From DATAES01 sp963802415 (GTDB lineage Bacteria; Actinomycetota; Acidimicrobiia; Acidimicrobiales; JACDCH01): a DNA stretch of 64,000 nt. This document shows, piece by piece, positions 27,912 to 37,159 of the stretch. Made by a program: the position numbers and the translations under genes. The notes below the pieces were generated by a model. That model was not told the DNA's origin. It worked only from the letters and a program-made list of their open reading frames with translations, and made no database searches. The stretch lies in NCBI GenBank assembly GCA_963802415.1, contig CAWDIH010000001.1, positions 558,001 through 622,000 of the forward strand. The letters are read 5' to 3'. Position 1 is the first letter of the stretch; every line of letters starts with the position of its first letter.

Positions 27912-29351
27912 GTGCAGACCGTCGACGTCGAACCGCGACAGACGACCCGATGGATGTCGGGTTGGCGTCTCGCGTCGGTGTTCCTGCTCCTCGCAGTCGT
28001 CACCCACCTGCCGAGCTTGATCCGGACCGAGGCGCTCAACCCCGACGAGGCGTTCCTCGCCACCGAGGCCCAGGTGCTGAACGACGGTGGGCATCTGTAT
28101 CACGACGTCGTGGACCGCAAGCCGCCGATCGTTCCCTACGTGTACGCGGCCGTGTTTCGCGTGACGGGCTCCGACGATCTCTTGGGCGTTCGCGTGCTTG
28201 CCATAGGTGCGTATGTCGTCAGTGCGTTGTTCGTCGCTGCAATCGCGCGACGGCGGTGGGGTGAACGTGCCGGGCTCGCCGCGGGGTTTCTGTATCTGGT
28301 CGCGAGCGGTGGTCTGGTGCTGGAGGACAGCCAGCCCGCGAACTTCGAAGTGTTCATGACGCCGCTCATCTGCGCGGCGATGTACTTCGGTGATCGCGAG
28401 CGGACAGAGATGTCCGGTGTGTTCGCCGCGCTGGCGACGCTCGCGAAGCAGACGGCGGCTACGACGATGTTGCCATTGGCTTGGATGTCGTGGCGTCGGG
28501 AGCGCTTGAGGGGGCTCGTTCGTCTCGGCGTCGCGTTCGTCGTTCCCATCGTCCTCGCGGGGTTGCTCTTCGGGTGGGGCGACTTCATGTTCTGGGTGTT
28601 CACCGGAACAGGCAGCTACCTCGATGCCAGCGGCTCCTGGGGTGTCGCCGCGAATCGCGGTCTCGCCAGCACCGGCATCTTCCTCGGCGCGAACGTGGCC
28701 GCGCTGTTGTTGGTCATCGGCGCGGTGCGACGCTGGCGCGAGGACATCGACCTGTGGTTGTGGCTCATCGGTGCCTTCATCGGCGTCGCCGCCGGCTTCA
28801 GGTTCTTCGGTCACTACTACCTGCAGCTCGGTCCACCGTTCGCTGTGCTCGCAGCAGGAACGCTCGCCCGCGCCGATCGCAGGTTCTGGATCGGTACGGC
28901 GTCGGTGGCTGCCGCATCGAGCGTCGTGTTCGTCGTCCTCGGTCTCACCGCCCACCCGATCCTGCTCCACCGCTACGACCGGATCTCGGCCGCGATCGAC
29001 ACACGAACGAGTCCGAGCGACCGCATCTTCGTGTGGGGCCAGTTCCCGCAGGCGTACTGGGCGTCCGATCGGCGACCCGCGACGAGGTTCCTCACCGCTG
29101 GCTTCCTGACCGGTTCGAGCGGCGGACGCTCGTCGGCGCGCGTCGGCATGGAATATGCGGTGAACGGGGCGTGGGACGACTTCCAAGCGGATCTCGCCGC
29201 CCACCCCCCGGAGCTGATCGTCGATGCTTCGCTCGGCACGGCCTACTCGGTCGCCCAGTTCCCGGTCTTCGATGCGTATTTGCAGGCCAACTACCAGCCT
29301 GTCGCCGCGGTCGACGGCGCGATCTTGTATCAGCGGCGCGAGGCCGGGTGA
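27912..29351 (+). CDS. GT-C fold membrane glycosyltransferase (PMT/ArnT-like)
   Basis: The 479-residue protein has about ten membrane helices. An N-terminal loop after the first helix carries the acidic motif NPDEAFLATEA, typical of the catalytic Asp in GT-C polyprenyl-phosphate-sugar transferases. The C-terminal 100 residues form a soluble periplasmic-type domain. The acceptor is unknown. Its stop overlaps the start of the following endonuclease/phosphatase-family gene (GTGA). Confidence 0.82.
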   Translation: MQTVDVEPRQTTRWMSGWRLASVFLLLAVVTHLPSLIRTEALNPDEAFLATEAQVLNDGGHLYHDVVDRKPPIVPYVYAAVFRVTGSDDLLGVRVLAIGAYVVSALFVAAIARRRWGERAGLAAGFLYLVASGGLVLEDSQPANFEVFMTPLICAAMYFGDRERTEMSGVFAALATLAKQTAATTMLPLAWMSWRRERLRGLVRLGVAFVVPIVLAGLLFGWGDFMFWVFTGTGSYLDASGSWGVAANRGLASTGIFLGANVAALLLVIGAVRRWREDIDLWLWLIGAFIGVAAGFRFFGHYYLQLGPPFAVLAAGTLARADRRFWIGTASVAAASSVVFVVLGLTAHPILLHRYDRISAAIDTRTSPSDRIFVWGQFPQAYWASDRRPATRFLTAGFLTGSSGGRSSARVGMEYAVNGAWDDFQADLAAHPPELIVDASLGTAYSVAQFPVFDAYLQANYQPVAAVDGAILYQRREAG

Positions 29352-30043
29352 GAGTCGCCACGTGGAACGTGCGCCACGGCCGGCCTCGTCACGGGTTTGC
29401 ATCGAACCGGCGATTGGCGAGAGCAGTCGCCGACCTCGACGTCGACATGCTCGCGGTGCAGGAGGTCGACCGCCGCGTGATCCGATCGTGGTTCGCTGAC
29501 CAGCCCGGCCTCGTCGCGGAAGCGATGGACGCCGATCAGCATCACTTCGCAGCCGCGCGTCACTTCCTGCTCCTGACCGGTGAGGACGGGATTGCGCTCT
29601 GTGTGCGTGGCGAACTCGACTGCCGCCGCGTGCTCGAGTTGCCACGAGCGGATGGCGCGCAGCGACGCGTTGCGATCGTCGCAGACGTCACGGTCGGCGA
29701 CGACGACGCGACAGTCGTGGCGACCCATCTGCACAACGACGCGTCCGTCGCGACAAGACAACTCGACGCGTTGCTCGAAGCAATCGCGGACGAGCCTCGC
29801 CCACGGCTGCTGCTCGGCGATCTGAACCTGCGGCCCGACGACATCGCCGGTGCCCTCGCCGCAGCCGGTTTCGCACTGGTCGACGCGGACGTCACGCAGC
29901 CGGCGTGGGCACCGATGCAACGTATCGATCACATCGCCGTGGACGGCATGGTCGCCGGGCAGTCATTCGTCCCTGCCGTCGCTGTGAGCGACCACAGGCC
30001 CGTCGTGGTGGAGGTCAGGCCGGCGTCGCCACCGGCGCCTTGA
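29348..30043 (+). CDS. Endonuclease/exonuclease/phosphatase family protein
   Basis: The 231-residue protein shows the family metal and catalytic motifs: TWNVRHG at the start, QEVDRR, GDLNLRPDD and the terminal SDHRPVVVEV. No signal peptide is visible. These enzymes cleave phosphodiesters in nucleic acids or lipids; the substrate here is unknown. GTG 29348 overlaps the glycosyltransferase stop. The 3' end overlaps the convergent VOC gene by 29 bases. Confidence 0.88.
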   Translation: MRVATWNVRHGRPRHGFASNRRLARAVADLDVDMLAVQEVDRRVIRSWFADQPGLVAEAMDADQHHFAAARHFLLLTGEDGIALCVRGELDCRRVLELPRADGAQRRVAIVADVTVGDDDATVVATHLHNDASVATRQLDALLEAIADEPRPRLLLGDLNLRPDDIAGALAAAGFALVDADVTQPAWAPMQRIDHIAVDGMVAGQSFVPAVAVSDHRPVVVEVRPASPPAP

Positions 30044-30539
30044 AGAACTTCGGTTCGGGCGGCTGCTCGAGTGGTGGCTCGGCGGTGTCCATCGCCGCTT
30101 GTGCTGCGACGCGATCTGCTTGCGTGTACGGCTTCGTGTCGGTGCACCACTCGACGAGGATCCCGTTGGGATCGTTGGCGTAGACCGAGACACAGAAACC
30201 GTGGTCGATCTCGACGACGTCGTAACCGGCGTCGAGCCAGCGCTGCTTGCGCGTTTCGATTTCGTCGAGGTCACGTGCTCCAAACGCAACATGGTTGACC
30301 CAGGGCTCGAGCCCGAGTCCGGTGGAGATCGCAGGGTCGAAGTCGACCATCTTCGGGTCGTGCAGATCCCAGAACGCGATCATCCCCTCGCCGGTGTCGT
30401 AGAAGGCGTGGCGCGCCCAGCCGCCATTGGGGGTGGGCGCGACGACAGCCTTCACGAGGGTGAAGCCCATCACCTCCGTGTAGAAGCGGTGGGTGGCGTC
30501 GATGTCACGAGTGGCCAGGGCAACGTGATGGAAGGCCAT
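30015..30539 (-). CDS. VOC (glyoxalase/dioxygenase) family protein
   Basis: The 174-residue protein begins MAFHHVALATRDIDATHRFY and contains NHVAFGARDLDEIETRKQ and DPNGILVEW, the paired beta-alpha-beta-beta-beta modules of the vicinal-oxygen-chelate fold with His and Glu metal ligands. The substrate is unknown. It is divergent from the next gene with start codons overlapping at 30538-30540. Confidence 0.88.
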   Translation of the reverse strand: MAFHHVALATRDIDATHRFYTEVMGFTLVKAVVAPTPNGGWARHAFYDTGEGMIAFWDLHDPKMVDFDPAISTGLGLEPWVNHVAFGARDLDEIETRKQRWLDAGYDVVEIDHGFCVSVYANDPNGILVEWCTDTKPYTQADRVAAQAAMDTAEPPLEQPPEPKFFKAPVATPA

Positions 30540-31266
30540 GGCCGCACACTACTTTCCAAACGTGGAGCACGGTCGGGCGCCGGTGCCGGTGGTCGTGGCG
30601 CTGGTCGTGCTCGCCGCCGGCATGGTCGCCGCCTTTGTCATCGGTTCACCTTCCGGTACAGCGCGCGGTCCGTCCGCGGTGCAGTCGTTCCTCGCTGGGT
30701 GGGAGCGCAGTCGGTTGGCGACGTATGTCGTGCAGTCCGACTTCGTGCGGACGCTGCCGGACGGCCAGCAGTTGAAGTCGAGCACGACGACCGTGCAACA
30801 ACCACCCGACACGCGGCTCGTGACGGGGCTCGGCTCGGTCTCCGGCCGTTTGAACGGCAAGGTCGTCGGTTGCGCGGGCTCGCCCGATGACGCTGCCGGT
30901 TGTGTGACCGGCGCGCCCGCTCCTGACTACGGCGGCGAGGTCGATGCAGAACTGCAGCAACTCGAGTCATACGTGACCGGGCCGCGGCCCCTGTACCGAG
31001 TCGTCGACTTCGGCGACGCCCCGACGCACTGCTTCCGGCTCGACCTCGCCATCGCTCTGCCCTCCCCGCCCTACGGCGACCATGCGCTGTTCTGCTTCGA
31101 CCGGCGGACCGGTGCACCTGCACTCACCGAGATCCATCGTCCGGAGGCGACGGACCGGACGATCGCCCACGCGATAAGCACAGACATCAGGCCCGAAGAC
31201 CTGCAGATCCCGGCTGACCGAGGCGCCGTGGTCGGCGTGCCCGGACCCGGCGCGCCGGGAGGCTGA
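30538..31266 (+). CDS. Membrane-anchored protein of unknown function
   Basis: The 242-residue protein has one N-terminal membrane helix (about residues 17-36, VVVALVVLAAGMVAAFVIG) and an extracytoplasmic domain with four cysteines that could form disulfides (VVGCAGS, AAGCVTG, THCFRL, LFCFDR). No family is recognised. It overlaps the VOC start by two bases on the opposite strand. Confidence 0.7.
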   Translation: MAAHYFPNVEHGRAPVPVVVALVVLAAGMVAAFVIGSPSGTARGPSAVQSFLAGWERSRLATYVVQSDFVRTLPDGQQLKSSTTTVQQPPDTRLVTGLGSVSGRLNGKVVGCAGSPDDAAGCVTGAPAPDYGGEVDAELQQLESYVTGPRPLYRVVDFGDAPTHCFRLDLAIALPSPPYGDHALFCFDRRTGAPALTEIHRPEATDRTIAHAISTDIRPEDLQIPADRGAVVGVPGPGAPGG

Positions 31267-31288
31267 TCCACGGCCTACCCTCGGAGCT

Positions 31289-31498
31289 GTGTTGTTCGGC
31301 GGGCCCGATCTGCTGCTCCTCCTGGTCCTCGCGCTCGGTGGCGCGCTGCTCGTCGGCAACGTGCTCGCGCTCGTCCGTCCACCCGAACGTCCTCGTGAGG
31401 ACGAACTGACCCGCGCGCCGGTAGCCCGCAGCGTCGGCATGGCAGTGCTGGGCGCTATCGCCGCCATCTGGGCCTTGGCGACGTTGTTGGCCCGCTGA
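31289..31498 (+). CDS. Small membrane protein
   Basis: This is a 69-residue product with two hydrophobic helices (about residues 7-28 and 47-67) joined by a charged loop (RPPERPREDELTRAP). It starts at GTG 31289, 22 bases after the previous gene, which suggests one transcript. The function is not recognised. Confidence 0.6.
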   Translation: MLFGGPDLLLLLVLALGGALLVGNVLALVRPPERPREDELTRAPVARSVGMAVLGAIAAIWALATLLAR

Positions 31499-31579
31499 CG
31501 TCCAACCGGCGACCGCGAGGGGACGCGCCCCGAGCGTGGGCGAGGTCGGTCGGATGGCGGCCCGCCCTACCATCGCCAG

Positions 31580-32758
31580 GTGTGTCGCCGGTCGCTGGGA
31601 GTCGTCGTCGCGCTCGCGCTCGTGCTCGTCGCGTGCGGAAGAGATGATCCGCGGCCCTCCGCCAGCGGCTCCACAGCAAGCTCGGAGCACGATCACGCCG
31701 GCTCGATCGCAAGGTCCGATCTTCCCCAGCCGGCACCGCCGCCGACGACCCCGTCCACCGTCGACATCTACGCCGCAGACCGGCCGAACGAGTTGAGTCC
31801 CACTGTGGTCTCGTTCCCATCGCTCGTGTACGTCCCGAACTCCGAGAGCAACACCGTCGACGTGATCGACCCGGCGACGATGCTCGTCGTCAACCACTTC
31901 GACGTCGGCGAGGAACCGCAACACGTGGTGCCTTCGTATGACCTGAAGACCCTGTACGTCGCGGCTGACAAGGGCAACACCCTGACGCCGATCGATCCTG
32001 CGACCGGGCAACCGGGTGCGCCGATCCCCGTCGAGGACCCGTACAACTTGTACTTCACGCCCGACGGCCGTTTCGCCATCGTCGTTGCGGAGCGCCTGGC
32101 GCGGCTCGACTTCACCGATCCCCACACGTTCGCCGTCGTCCAATCGATGCCGGTCCCCTGCTCGGGCGTCGATCACCTCGACTTTTCCGCCGACGGTTCC
32201 TATCTCATCGCGAGCTGTGAGTTCTCGAGCGAGATGGTGAAGGTTGCGCTCGGCGCCGATGGGCCGTCACTCGTCGGGACACTCGGGTTGTTCGCCGGTT
32301 CGAAGCCGCAGGACGTCAAGCTGTCGCCGGACGGCTCTGTGTTCTATGTCGCGGACATGGTGAGCAACGGCTTGTGGGAACTGGACGGTGCCAGCTTCAG
32401 CGTCACCGGCTTCTTGCCGACCGGCGCAGGCGCGCACGGCCTCTATGTCAGCCGCGACTCGAAGGACCTCTACGTGTCGAACCGCGACGAGGGCACGGTC
32501 TCCGTGGTCGACCTGACGACGCGCGCGGTACGAGTCAAATGGACAATCCCCGGCGGCGGAAGTCCTGACATGGGTGGCGTGTCGGCCGACGGCATGACGT
32601 TGTGGTTGAGCGGCCGTTCGAACAGCGAGGTGTACGCGATCGACACGACGACAGGCCAGCTGCGAGCACGCATTCCGGTGGGCAACGGTCCGCACGGGTT
32701 GTGCGTGTATCCACAGCCGGGCCGGTTCTCGCTGGGCCATACGGGAGTGTTTCGGTGA
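31580..32758 (+). CDS. YncE-like beta-propeller lipoprotein
   Basis: The N-terminus RRSLGVVVALALVLVACGRD looks like a lipoprotein signal with lipobox LVAC. The mature protein (392 residues in all) contains repeated blades such as VYVPNSESNTVDVIDPAT, LYVAADKGNTLTPIDPAT and LYVSNRDEGTVSVVDLTT, typical of the 40-residue YVTN repeat. It is probably surface-exposed and binds a ligand or protein. The next gene follows after 19 bases. Confidence 0.85.
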   Translation: MCRRSLGVVVALALVLVACGRDDPRPSASGSTASSEHDHAGSIARSDLPQPAPPPTTPSTVDIYAADRPNELSPTVVSFPSLVYVPNSESNTVDVIDPATMLVVNHFDVGEEPQHVVPSYDLKTLYVAADKGNTLTPIDPATGQPGAPIPVEDPYNLYFTPDGRFAIVVAERLARLDFTDPHTFAVVQSMPVPCSGVDHLDFSADGSYLIASCEFSSEMVKVALGADGPSLVGTLGLFAGSKPQDVKLSPDGSVFYVADMVSNGLWELDGASFSVTGFLPTGAGAHGLYVSRDSKDLYVSNRDEGTVSVVDLTTRAVRVKWTIPGGGSPDMGGVSADGMTLWLSGRSNSEVYAIDTTTGQLRARIPVGNGPHGLCVYPQPGRFSLGHTGVFR

Positions 32759-32777
32759 GGTCGCGTAGTGTCTGACC

Positions 32778-34097
32778 GTGCGCGATCCCTCCGCGCCGCG
32801 TCGTCCCACTTCGACGTCGGCCTTCGGCGTCTCACGTCGTGAGAGTCACGACGCGTCGGCGTTCTACGAGCGCTTCACGCCGCCGGCGGTCGCTGCGGAC
32901 TCGGAGGTAGCGACTCGCCGCGAGATCGACGACATCTTCTGTGGCGATGCAGCCGACATGGACAAGGTCGACGACAACTCCGTCGCGTTGGTGGTGACTT
33001 CGCCCCCGTACTTCGCCGGCAAGGAGTACGAGATTGCGCTTGGTGAAGGTCTTGTCCCAGCCGGTTACGCCGAGTACCTCGCGATGCTCGAGTCGGTGTT
33101 CGCGGACTGTGTTCGCACGCTCGAGCCGGGAGGACGCATCGCGGTCAACGTCGCCAACCTCGGGCGCAAGCCGTACCGGTCGCTGTCCGCCGATGTCATC
33201 TGGATCCTCCAAGACCGCCTCCGCTTGCTCATGCGGGGTGAGGTCATCTGGGTCAAGGCGCGCGGTGCAACCGGTTCGTGCGCGTGGGGTTCGTTCCGGC
33301 GACCGTCGAATCCGGTGTTGCGGGACTTGACCGAGCGGATCGTGATCGCGAGCAAGGGCCGGTTCGATCGCGCAGTCGCGGAGCGCGCTCGGCGCGAGCG
33401 CGATCTGCCTTCGCGCCCATCGTTGACGAGCGACGAATTCATGGAGGCGACGACGGACGTGTGGGAGATCGCGTCCGAAAGTGCCACGCGTGTCGGGCAT
33501 CCGGCGCCCTTCCCGGTCGAGCTGCCGGAACGGCTCATCCAGCTCTACACGTACGAGGGCGATCTCGTCCTCGACCCGTTCATGGGCTCGGGTACCACGG
33601 CCGTAGCGGCGGTGCGAACGGGCCGCCACTACGTCGGTTACGACACCGACCCGGCCTACGTCGAGCGGGCGAAGGAACGCGTCGACGCCGAGCGTGCCAA
33701 TGTGACCGTCCACGTGCCGCCGGACGTGCCCACGGCGCGGGACCTCGCACACGACTTCCTCGTGCAGCGCGGTTACACGGACATCAGGACCGATGTCACT
33801 GTCGTGCGTGGCGTCGACGTGAGCTTCACGGCGCGGCACTCCGACGGCACGGTTCGACACGTCGAGGTCGGCGGGGGACTGACCGCCGTTCGTCCGGGAC
33901 TACAGCGAGCCGACGTCGTCTGGAAAGTGATCGGGAAGGCGGCCGTGCTGCACGAGACCCATCCAGACGTGGGCTTCCTCGTACTCACAACCGCGTGCCC
34001 TTTGCCGGGACCCTCGGCGGCTGCGCTCGACGCCGTGGTCGGACCGGGCAAGCCCATTCGCGAGATCATCGAACTGCCTGGAATGACACCGGCGTAA
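32778..34097 (+). CDS. Orphan DNA (N4-cytosine/N6-adenine) methyltransferase with extra C-terminal domain
   Basis: The catalytic motif TSPPYFAG (motif IV, about residue 74) comes before the SAM motif DPFMGSGTTAVAA (about 268), the beta-class order. Residues 310-439 form a separate domain (FLVQRGYTDIRTDVTVVRGVDVS in part; HVEVGGGLT). Its predicted strand order and the D...ExG pattern resemble a PD-(D/E)xK nuclease fold with the Lys replaced (inference). No restriction enzyme gene is adjacent. It overlaps a truncated TetR remnant at the 3' end. Confidence 0.85.
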   Translation: MRDPSAPRRPTSTSAFGVSRRESHDASAFYERFTPPAVAADSEVATRREIDDIFCGDAADMDKVDDNSVALVVTSPPYFAGKEYEIALGEGLVPAGYAEYLAMLESVFADCVRTLEPGGRIAVNVANLGRKPYRSLSADVIWILQDRLRLLMRGEVIWVKARGATGSCAWGSFRRPSNPVLRDLTERIVIASKGRFDRAVAERARRERDLPSRPSLTSDEFMEATTDVWEIASESATRVGHPAPFPVELPERLIQLYTYEGDLVLDPFMGSGTTAVAAVRTGRHYVGYDTDPAYVERAKERVDAERANVTVHVPPDVPTARDLAHDFLVQRGYTDIRTDVTVVRGVDVSFTARHSDGTVRHVEVGGGLTAVRPGLQRADVVWKVIGKAAVLHETHPDVGFLVLTTACPLPGPSAAALDAVVGPGKPIREIIELPGMTPA

Positions 34098-34600
34098 CTA
34101 CGTCCACAGCGTTCTACAGAGCGCTGTGGAGGACCGTTGATCCTCGCCCTCTTAGAGGACCGCATCGATGAGCGCGCCGCCCAGAACCAGCGTCTGGTCG
34201 CGGATGCGTCCGGCCCGGCAGGCGTGTTGACGCTGCTCGAGAACTTCGAGCGCGACAGCGAGGTCGAAGCCGGGGCGCGAGCACTTGTCGAGTTCCGCGC
34301 CATCACCATGCGGGATCCCGAGCTCAACCGACGATATGCCGAGCGGCACGCCCGCACGGTCGAGCGGCTGGCCGAGCTTCTCGGTGAGCTTCACAGCCGT
34401 GCCGGTGTCGAGCCGAACGTCCCGCCCGCATCCTGGCCGAGTTCATCCTTGCGCTCGGTGCGGGCATGGCGCTCGAACGAGCCGCCGACCCGCAGGCATT
34501 GCAGTGGCCGGCAATGGCTCGAATGCTGAGCAGCGTGATCAGTCCCGCATCCGACGATGATTCGGTCGTCCCTCTGGGCACCACGGAGGCGGTCCGTTGA
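34096..34600 (+). pseudogene. TetR family regulator remnant
   Basis: Fragments read as a TetR protein in changing frames: VTTSTAFYRAL (end of an HTH) at 34096-34130, then ILALLEDRIDERAAQNQRLVA to about 34430, then ILAEFILALGAGMALERAAD to TGA 34600. The first half of the HTH is missing because the methyltransferase gene ends there. At least two frame changes are needed. Probably a decayed gene cut by a rearrangement, though sequencing error may add to it. Confidence 0.65.
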
Positions 34601-34765
34601 AGCACGACGCCGAGACCGCGTCGTTCGACAGCATGCGCAGCACGTTGCGCCGCCGTGGCCACAGCCACGATCGGCGCCGACGCCCGACCTCCGAACCGCG
34701 TCGTGTGGGGGTTCCGTCATCCTGTCGATGACACATCGCCCAAGCGTTCGCGGAGCGACAAGAGC

Positions 34766-34948
34766 GAAGGATGACGCTTCGTCCTGACCGCCGCGACCGC
34801 ACAACGTCACCGCTCGCAGGCGATCACCGCGCCGGCGCAGCTCGTGGATCAACGTCACCACCATCCGCACACCGGTAGATCCGAGCGCGTGGCCGAGAGC
34901 GACCGAGCCACCGTTGACGTTCACCGCCGACTCGTTCGCTCCGAGCAT
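34766..34948 (-). pseudogene. Thiolase (acetyl-CoA acetyltransferase) C-terminal remnant
   Basis: The stretch NESAVNVNGGSVALGHALGS and the following STGVRMVVTLIHELRRRG match the C-terminal thiolase segment (NxNGGAIALGHPxGxTG). The final motif reads CGRGGQDEASS instead of the catalytic C-x-GGGQG. The upstream 330 residues are absent; only weak traces are visible to about 35000. The rest of 34601-35062 holds no other gene that I can support. Confidence 0.55.
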
Positions 34949-35062
34949 GCGCGTCGAATGGAGCGCCGCGCCGGGATTTGAGCAGCGACCCGTGAGAATC
35001 GCCGAGCTCCGGCGTCGAACTCCGTGTTGGCCCGTCGTCGAACTTCGCGAGCGACTGCGGGG

Positions 35063-35419
35063 TCAGGGTTGCAGCGCTTGGCAGTGGGTGCTCGGGTGAT
35101 CCGGCGTCGTCGCGCCAACGTTGGCGTCGAGGACGCTCGTGCCGGCCGGGAACTTCGCCGGCGGACGATCGGTGATCGTCAACGTGTTGACATCGACCAC
35201 GCCATTGTGGACCACTGGCGCGGCAAAGTTGGACTGGGTCGGGTCGGCGATGCCGGGGGGCTCGAGCTCGGCGGTCGCCGTGATCACCCCGTGTCCACCC
35301 CCGCTGCAGTAGGCCGCAACCTGCTCATGGATCACCGCGCCCGCCGGACCGACTCCCACTGTGAGAACAACCGCGCCACCGAACACGGACGCGATCGCGT
35401 ACTTGAACCGCCGCCCCAT
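35063..35419 (-). CDS. Small secreted protein
   Basis: The 118-residue product has a clear signal peptide (basic start MGRRFKYAIA, hydrophobic core, cleavage near GPAGAVIHE). The mature part contains two cysteines and no known motif. A strong GAGGAGGT ribosome-binding site precedes ATG 35419, supporting a real gene. Function unknown. Confidence 0.7.
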   Translation of the reverse strand: MGRRFKYAIASVFGGAVVLTVGVGPAGAVIHEQVAAYCSGGGHGVITATAELEPPGIADPTQSNFAAPVVHNGVVDVNTLTITDRPPAKFPAGTSVLDANVGATTPDHPSTHCQALQP

Positions 35420-35567
35420 CGCCCTACCTCCTCGTCGCCAGAATCAAGCATTCCAACACGCAGCGGTCCGGGTGTCGACCCCAGCGCTCTATCACCAGCA
35501 TGATCTCCACCTGTGCCCGAAGGGTTTGATGATCGTCCCATCACCGGCACAAGTGGATTGATCCAGT

Positions 35568-36311
35568 ATGTTCCCGTTGGAGCATGATCGGCTCGTGGGT
35601 TCGGCCGACGAGAAGGACTGGGCTGGCTTCGTGCCGACCCTGGATCCCGAGCAGGTGCGGTGGATCACCGAGTGGCACGAGCGGGCCTACCGAGATGGCC
35701 GAGCCGAGGGTGCGCGGGACCAGGGGTTCGACTACCTCGGCGCGACCATTGTTGTGCCGCCCAACGTGATGCCGATCACCCCCATGTCCCATTTGCTCGG
35801 CGAAGCGGTTCTGGCTGAGGCGAAGTCCGGCCACCGGGTCCTAGACATGGGTACCGGCAGCGGCGTGAACGCGGTGCTCGCGGCGATGCGTGGCGCGGAG
35901 GTGGTCGCGGCCGACATCAACGCAGACGCGCTCGCCGCTGCGACAGCGAACGCCCAGCGCAACGGTGTGGCGGACCGAATCGAGGTTCGCCGTAGCGACG
36001 TGTTCTCTGCAGTGACCGAGACTTTCGATGTGATCGTGTTCGATCCGCCCTTTCGTTGGTTTCGTCCCCGCGATCGCTTCGAGCTGGCCTCGACCGATCA
36101 CGGCTACCGGGCCATGACCCGTTTCTTCCGAGAGGCCCGATCTCACCTCCGCGACGGGGGTCGGATGCTGATCTTCTTCGGCACGTCAGGAGATCTCGGA
36201 TACCTGGTGCGCCTCATCGAGGCCGAACAGTTTGACGCTGTGGTGATCGCGCACGACGACCTCACACGAGACGGGGTCACCGTCGACTACTTCACTTACA
36301 GGCTGACGTAA
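35568..36311 (+). CDS. Class I methyltransferase (PrmC/RsmC-like small domain)
   Basis: The SAM motif VLDMGTGSGVNAVLAAMRGA (about residues 90-109) and the catalytic-type DPPF (in place of NPPY) are visible in the 247-residue protein. It resembles N5-glutamine or RNA methyltransferases, but the target is unclear. The N-terminal 60 residues are not recognised. It converges with the sterol desaturase family gene. Confidence 0.82.
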   Translation: MFPLEHDRLVGSADEKDWAGFVPTLDPEQVRWITEWHERAYRDGRAEGARDQGFDYLGATIVVPPNVMPITPMSHLLGEAVLAEAKSGHRVLDMGTGSGVNAVLAAMRGAEVVAADINADALAAATANAQRNGVADRIEVRRSDVFSAVTETFDVIVFDPPFRWFRPRDRFELASTDHGYRAMTRFFREARSHLRDGGRMLIFFGTSGDLGYLVRLIEAEQFDAVVIAHDDLTRDGVTVDYFTYRLT

Positions 36312-36343
36312 CCGCGCTGGAAAGTGATGTCGTACCCGTACCT

Positions 36344-37126
36344 CTAACGCGAGGTAGCAAGCGAGTCGCGTAGGTCGAGCAGCGGCTGACGGAACGCCGG
36401 CGCGAATCGCTGAGGGTAAGTGCTCGTCTCGCCCGGAACGCCGAACCCTTCACTATCGGTTGTGTCGATTTGGACAAGCGTGCCGAAGAGCCGGTCCCAG
36501 ACGGTGAAGATTCCGCCGTAGTTGTTCTGCGTGGTTGCCGGGATGTGGTGCCGGCGGTGAAGGCGCGGCGTGACGAGTAGAGGTTCTATCCAACGCAAGT
36601 TGAGGCCAATGTTGCTGTGGTTGGACACCCCATAGATGGCAGCGATCGCCACGGAGGCGGCGACGACGCCGACCGGCATTCCGATGAGGAACAGCAGTGC
36701 CTGTGGAGGGACGAAGCGCATCATGTTCTCGATCATGTGGGTGCGGGTGGTGGCGAACCCGTCGAGTTGCAGGGTCGAGTGATGGACCTTGTGGATGTTC
36801 CACAGCAGGTCGTAACGGTGCAGCGCTCGGTGCACCAGGAACGACACGAAGTCGAAGACGACCACCCCGATGAGCAGTTTCAGCGCGAAGGGCATACCGG
36901 CGACTGCGGTACGTGCCGGTCCGATGCTCATGTTGGTCAGCAGTGGACGGAACAAGAACACTGACGCAGCCGTGGCCGCCACGGCCACTGCGTACCAGGC
37001 GACGTCGGTCGCCAGGAATGGACGCGGTGACGACAGCGCCCGGAACCGCAACGACGGGAGACGCTCGAGGCGCGCGACCACAAGATAGATGAGGGTGAGA
37101 ACGGCAACCGAGGCGAGGAAGCTCAT
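36344..37126 (-). CDS. Fatty acid hydroxylase / sterol desaturase family protein
   Basis: The 260-residue membrane protein has the three di-iron histidine boxes: HRALH, HKVHHS and HRRHH, with about four hydrophobic segments around them. The frame is open back to 37642, but ATG 37126 has a GGAG ribosome-binding site and starts with a membrane helix. It is transcribed divergently from the chromate-resistance-like operon across a shared promoter with two operators, so it is likely under the same regulator. Confidence 0.88.
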   Translation of the reverse strand: MSFLASVAVLTLIYLVVARLERLPSLRFRALSSPRPFLATDVAWYAVAVAATAASVFLFRPLLTNMSIGPARTAVAGMPFALKLLIGVVVFDFVSFLVHRALHRYDLLWNIHKVHHSTLQLDGFATTRTHMIENMMRFVPPQALLFLIGMPVGVVAASVAIAAIYGVSNHSNIGLNLRWIEPLLVTPRLHRRHHIPATTQNNYGGIFTVWDRLFGTLVQIDTTDSEGFGVPGETSTYPQRFAPAFRQPLLDLRDSLATSR

Positions 37127-37143
37127 CGAACACTCCTGATTGA

Positions 37144-37159
37144 TGTAACCGTGGTTACA
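37144..37159. promoter_or_regulatory. Operator 1 (chrB-desaturase intergenic)
   Basis: TGTAACCGTGGTTACA has perfect 7-bp arms TGTAACC/GGTTACA. It overlaps the likely transcription start and the edge of the -10 region of the desaturase promoter. The inverted copy at 37183-37198 matches in 15 of 16 bases. Confidence 0.75.

Noticed and set aside
27084..29645. Minus-strand open frame of 853 codons
   Set aside because: It is antisense to dnaB and the glycosyltransferase gene, Arg/Glu/His-rich, with no domain; a GC-codon shadow.
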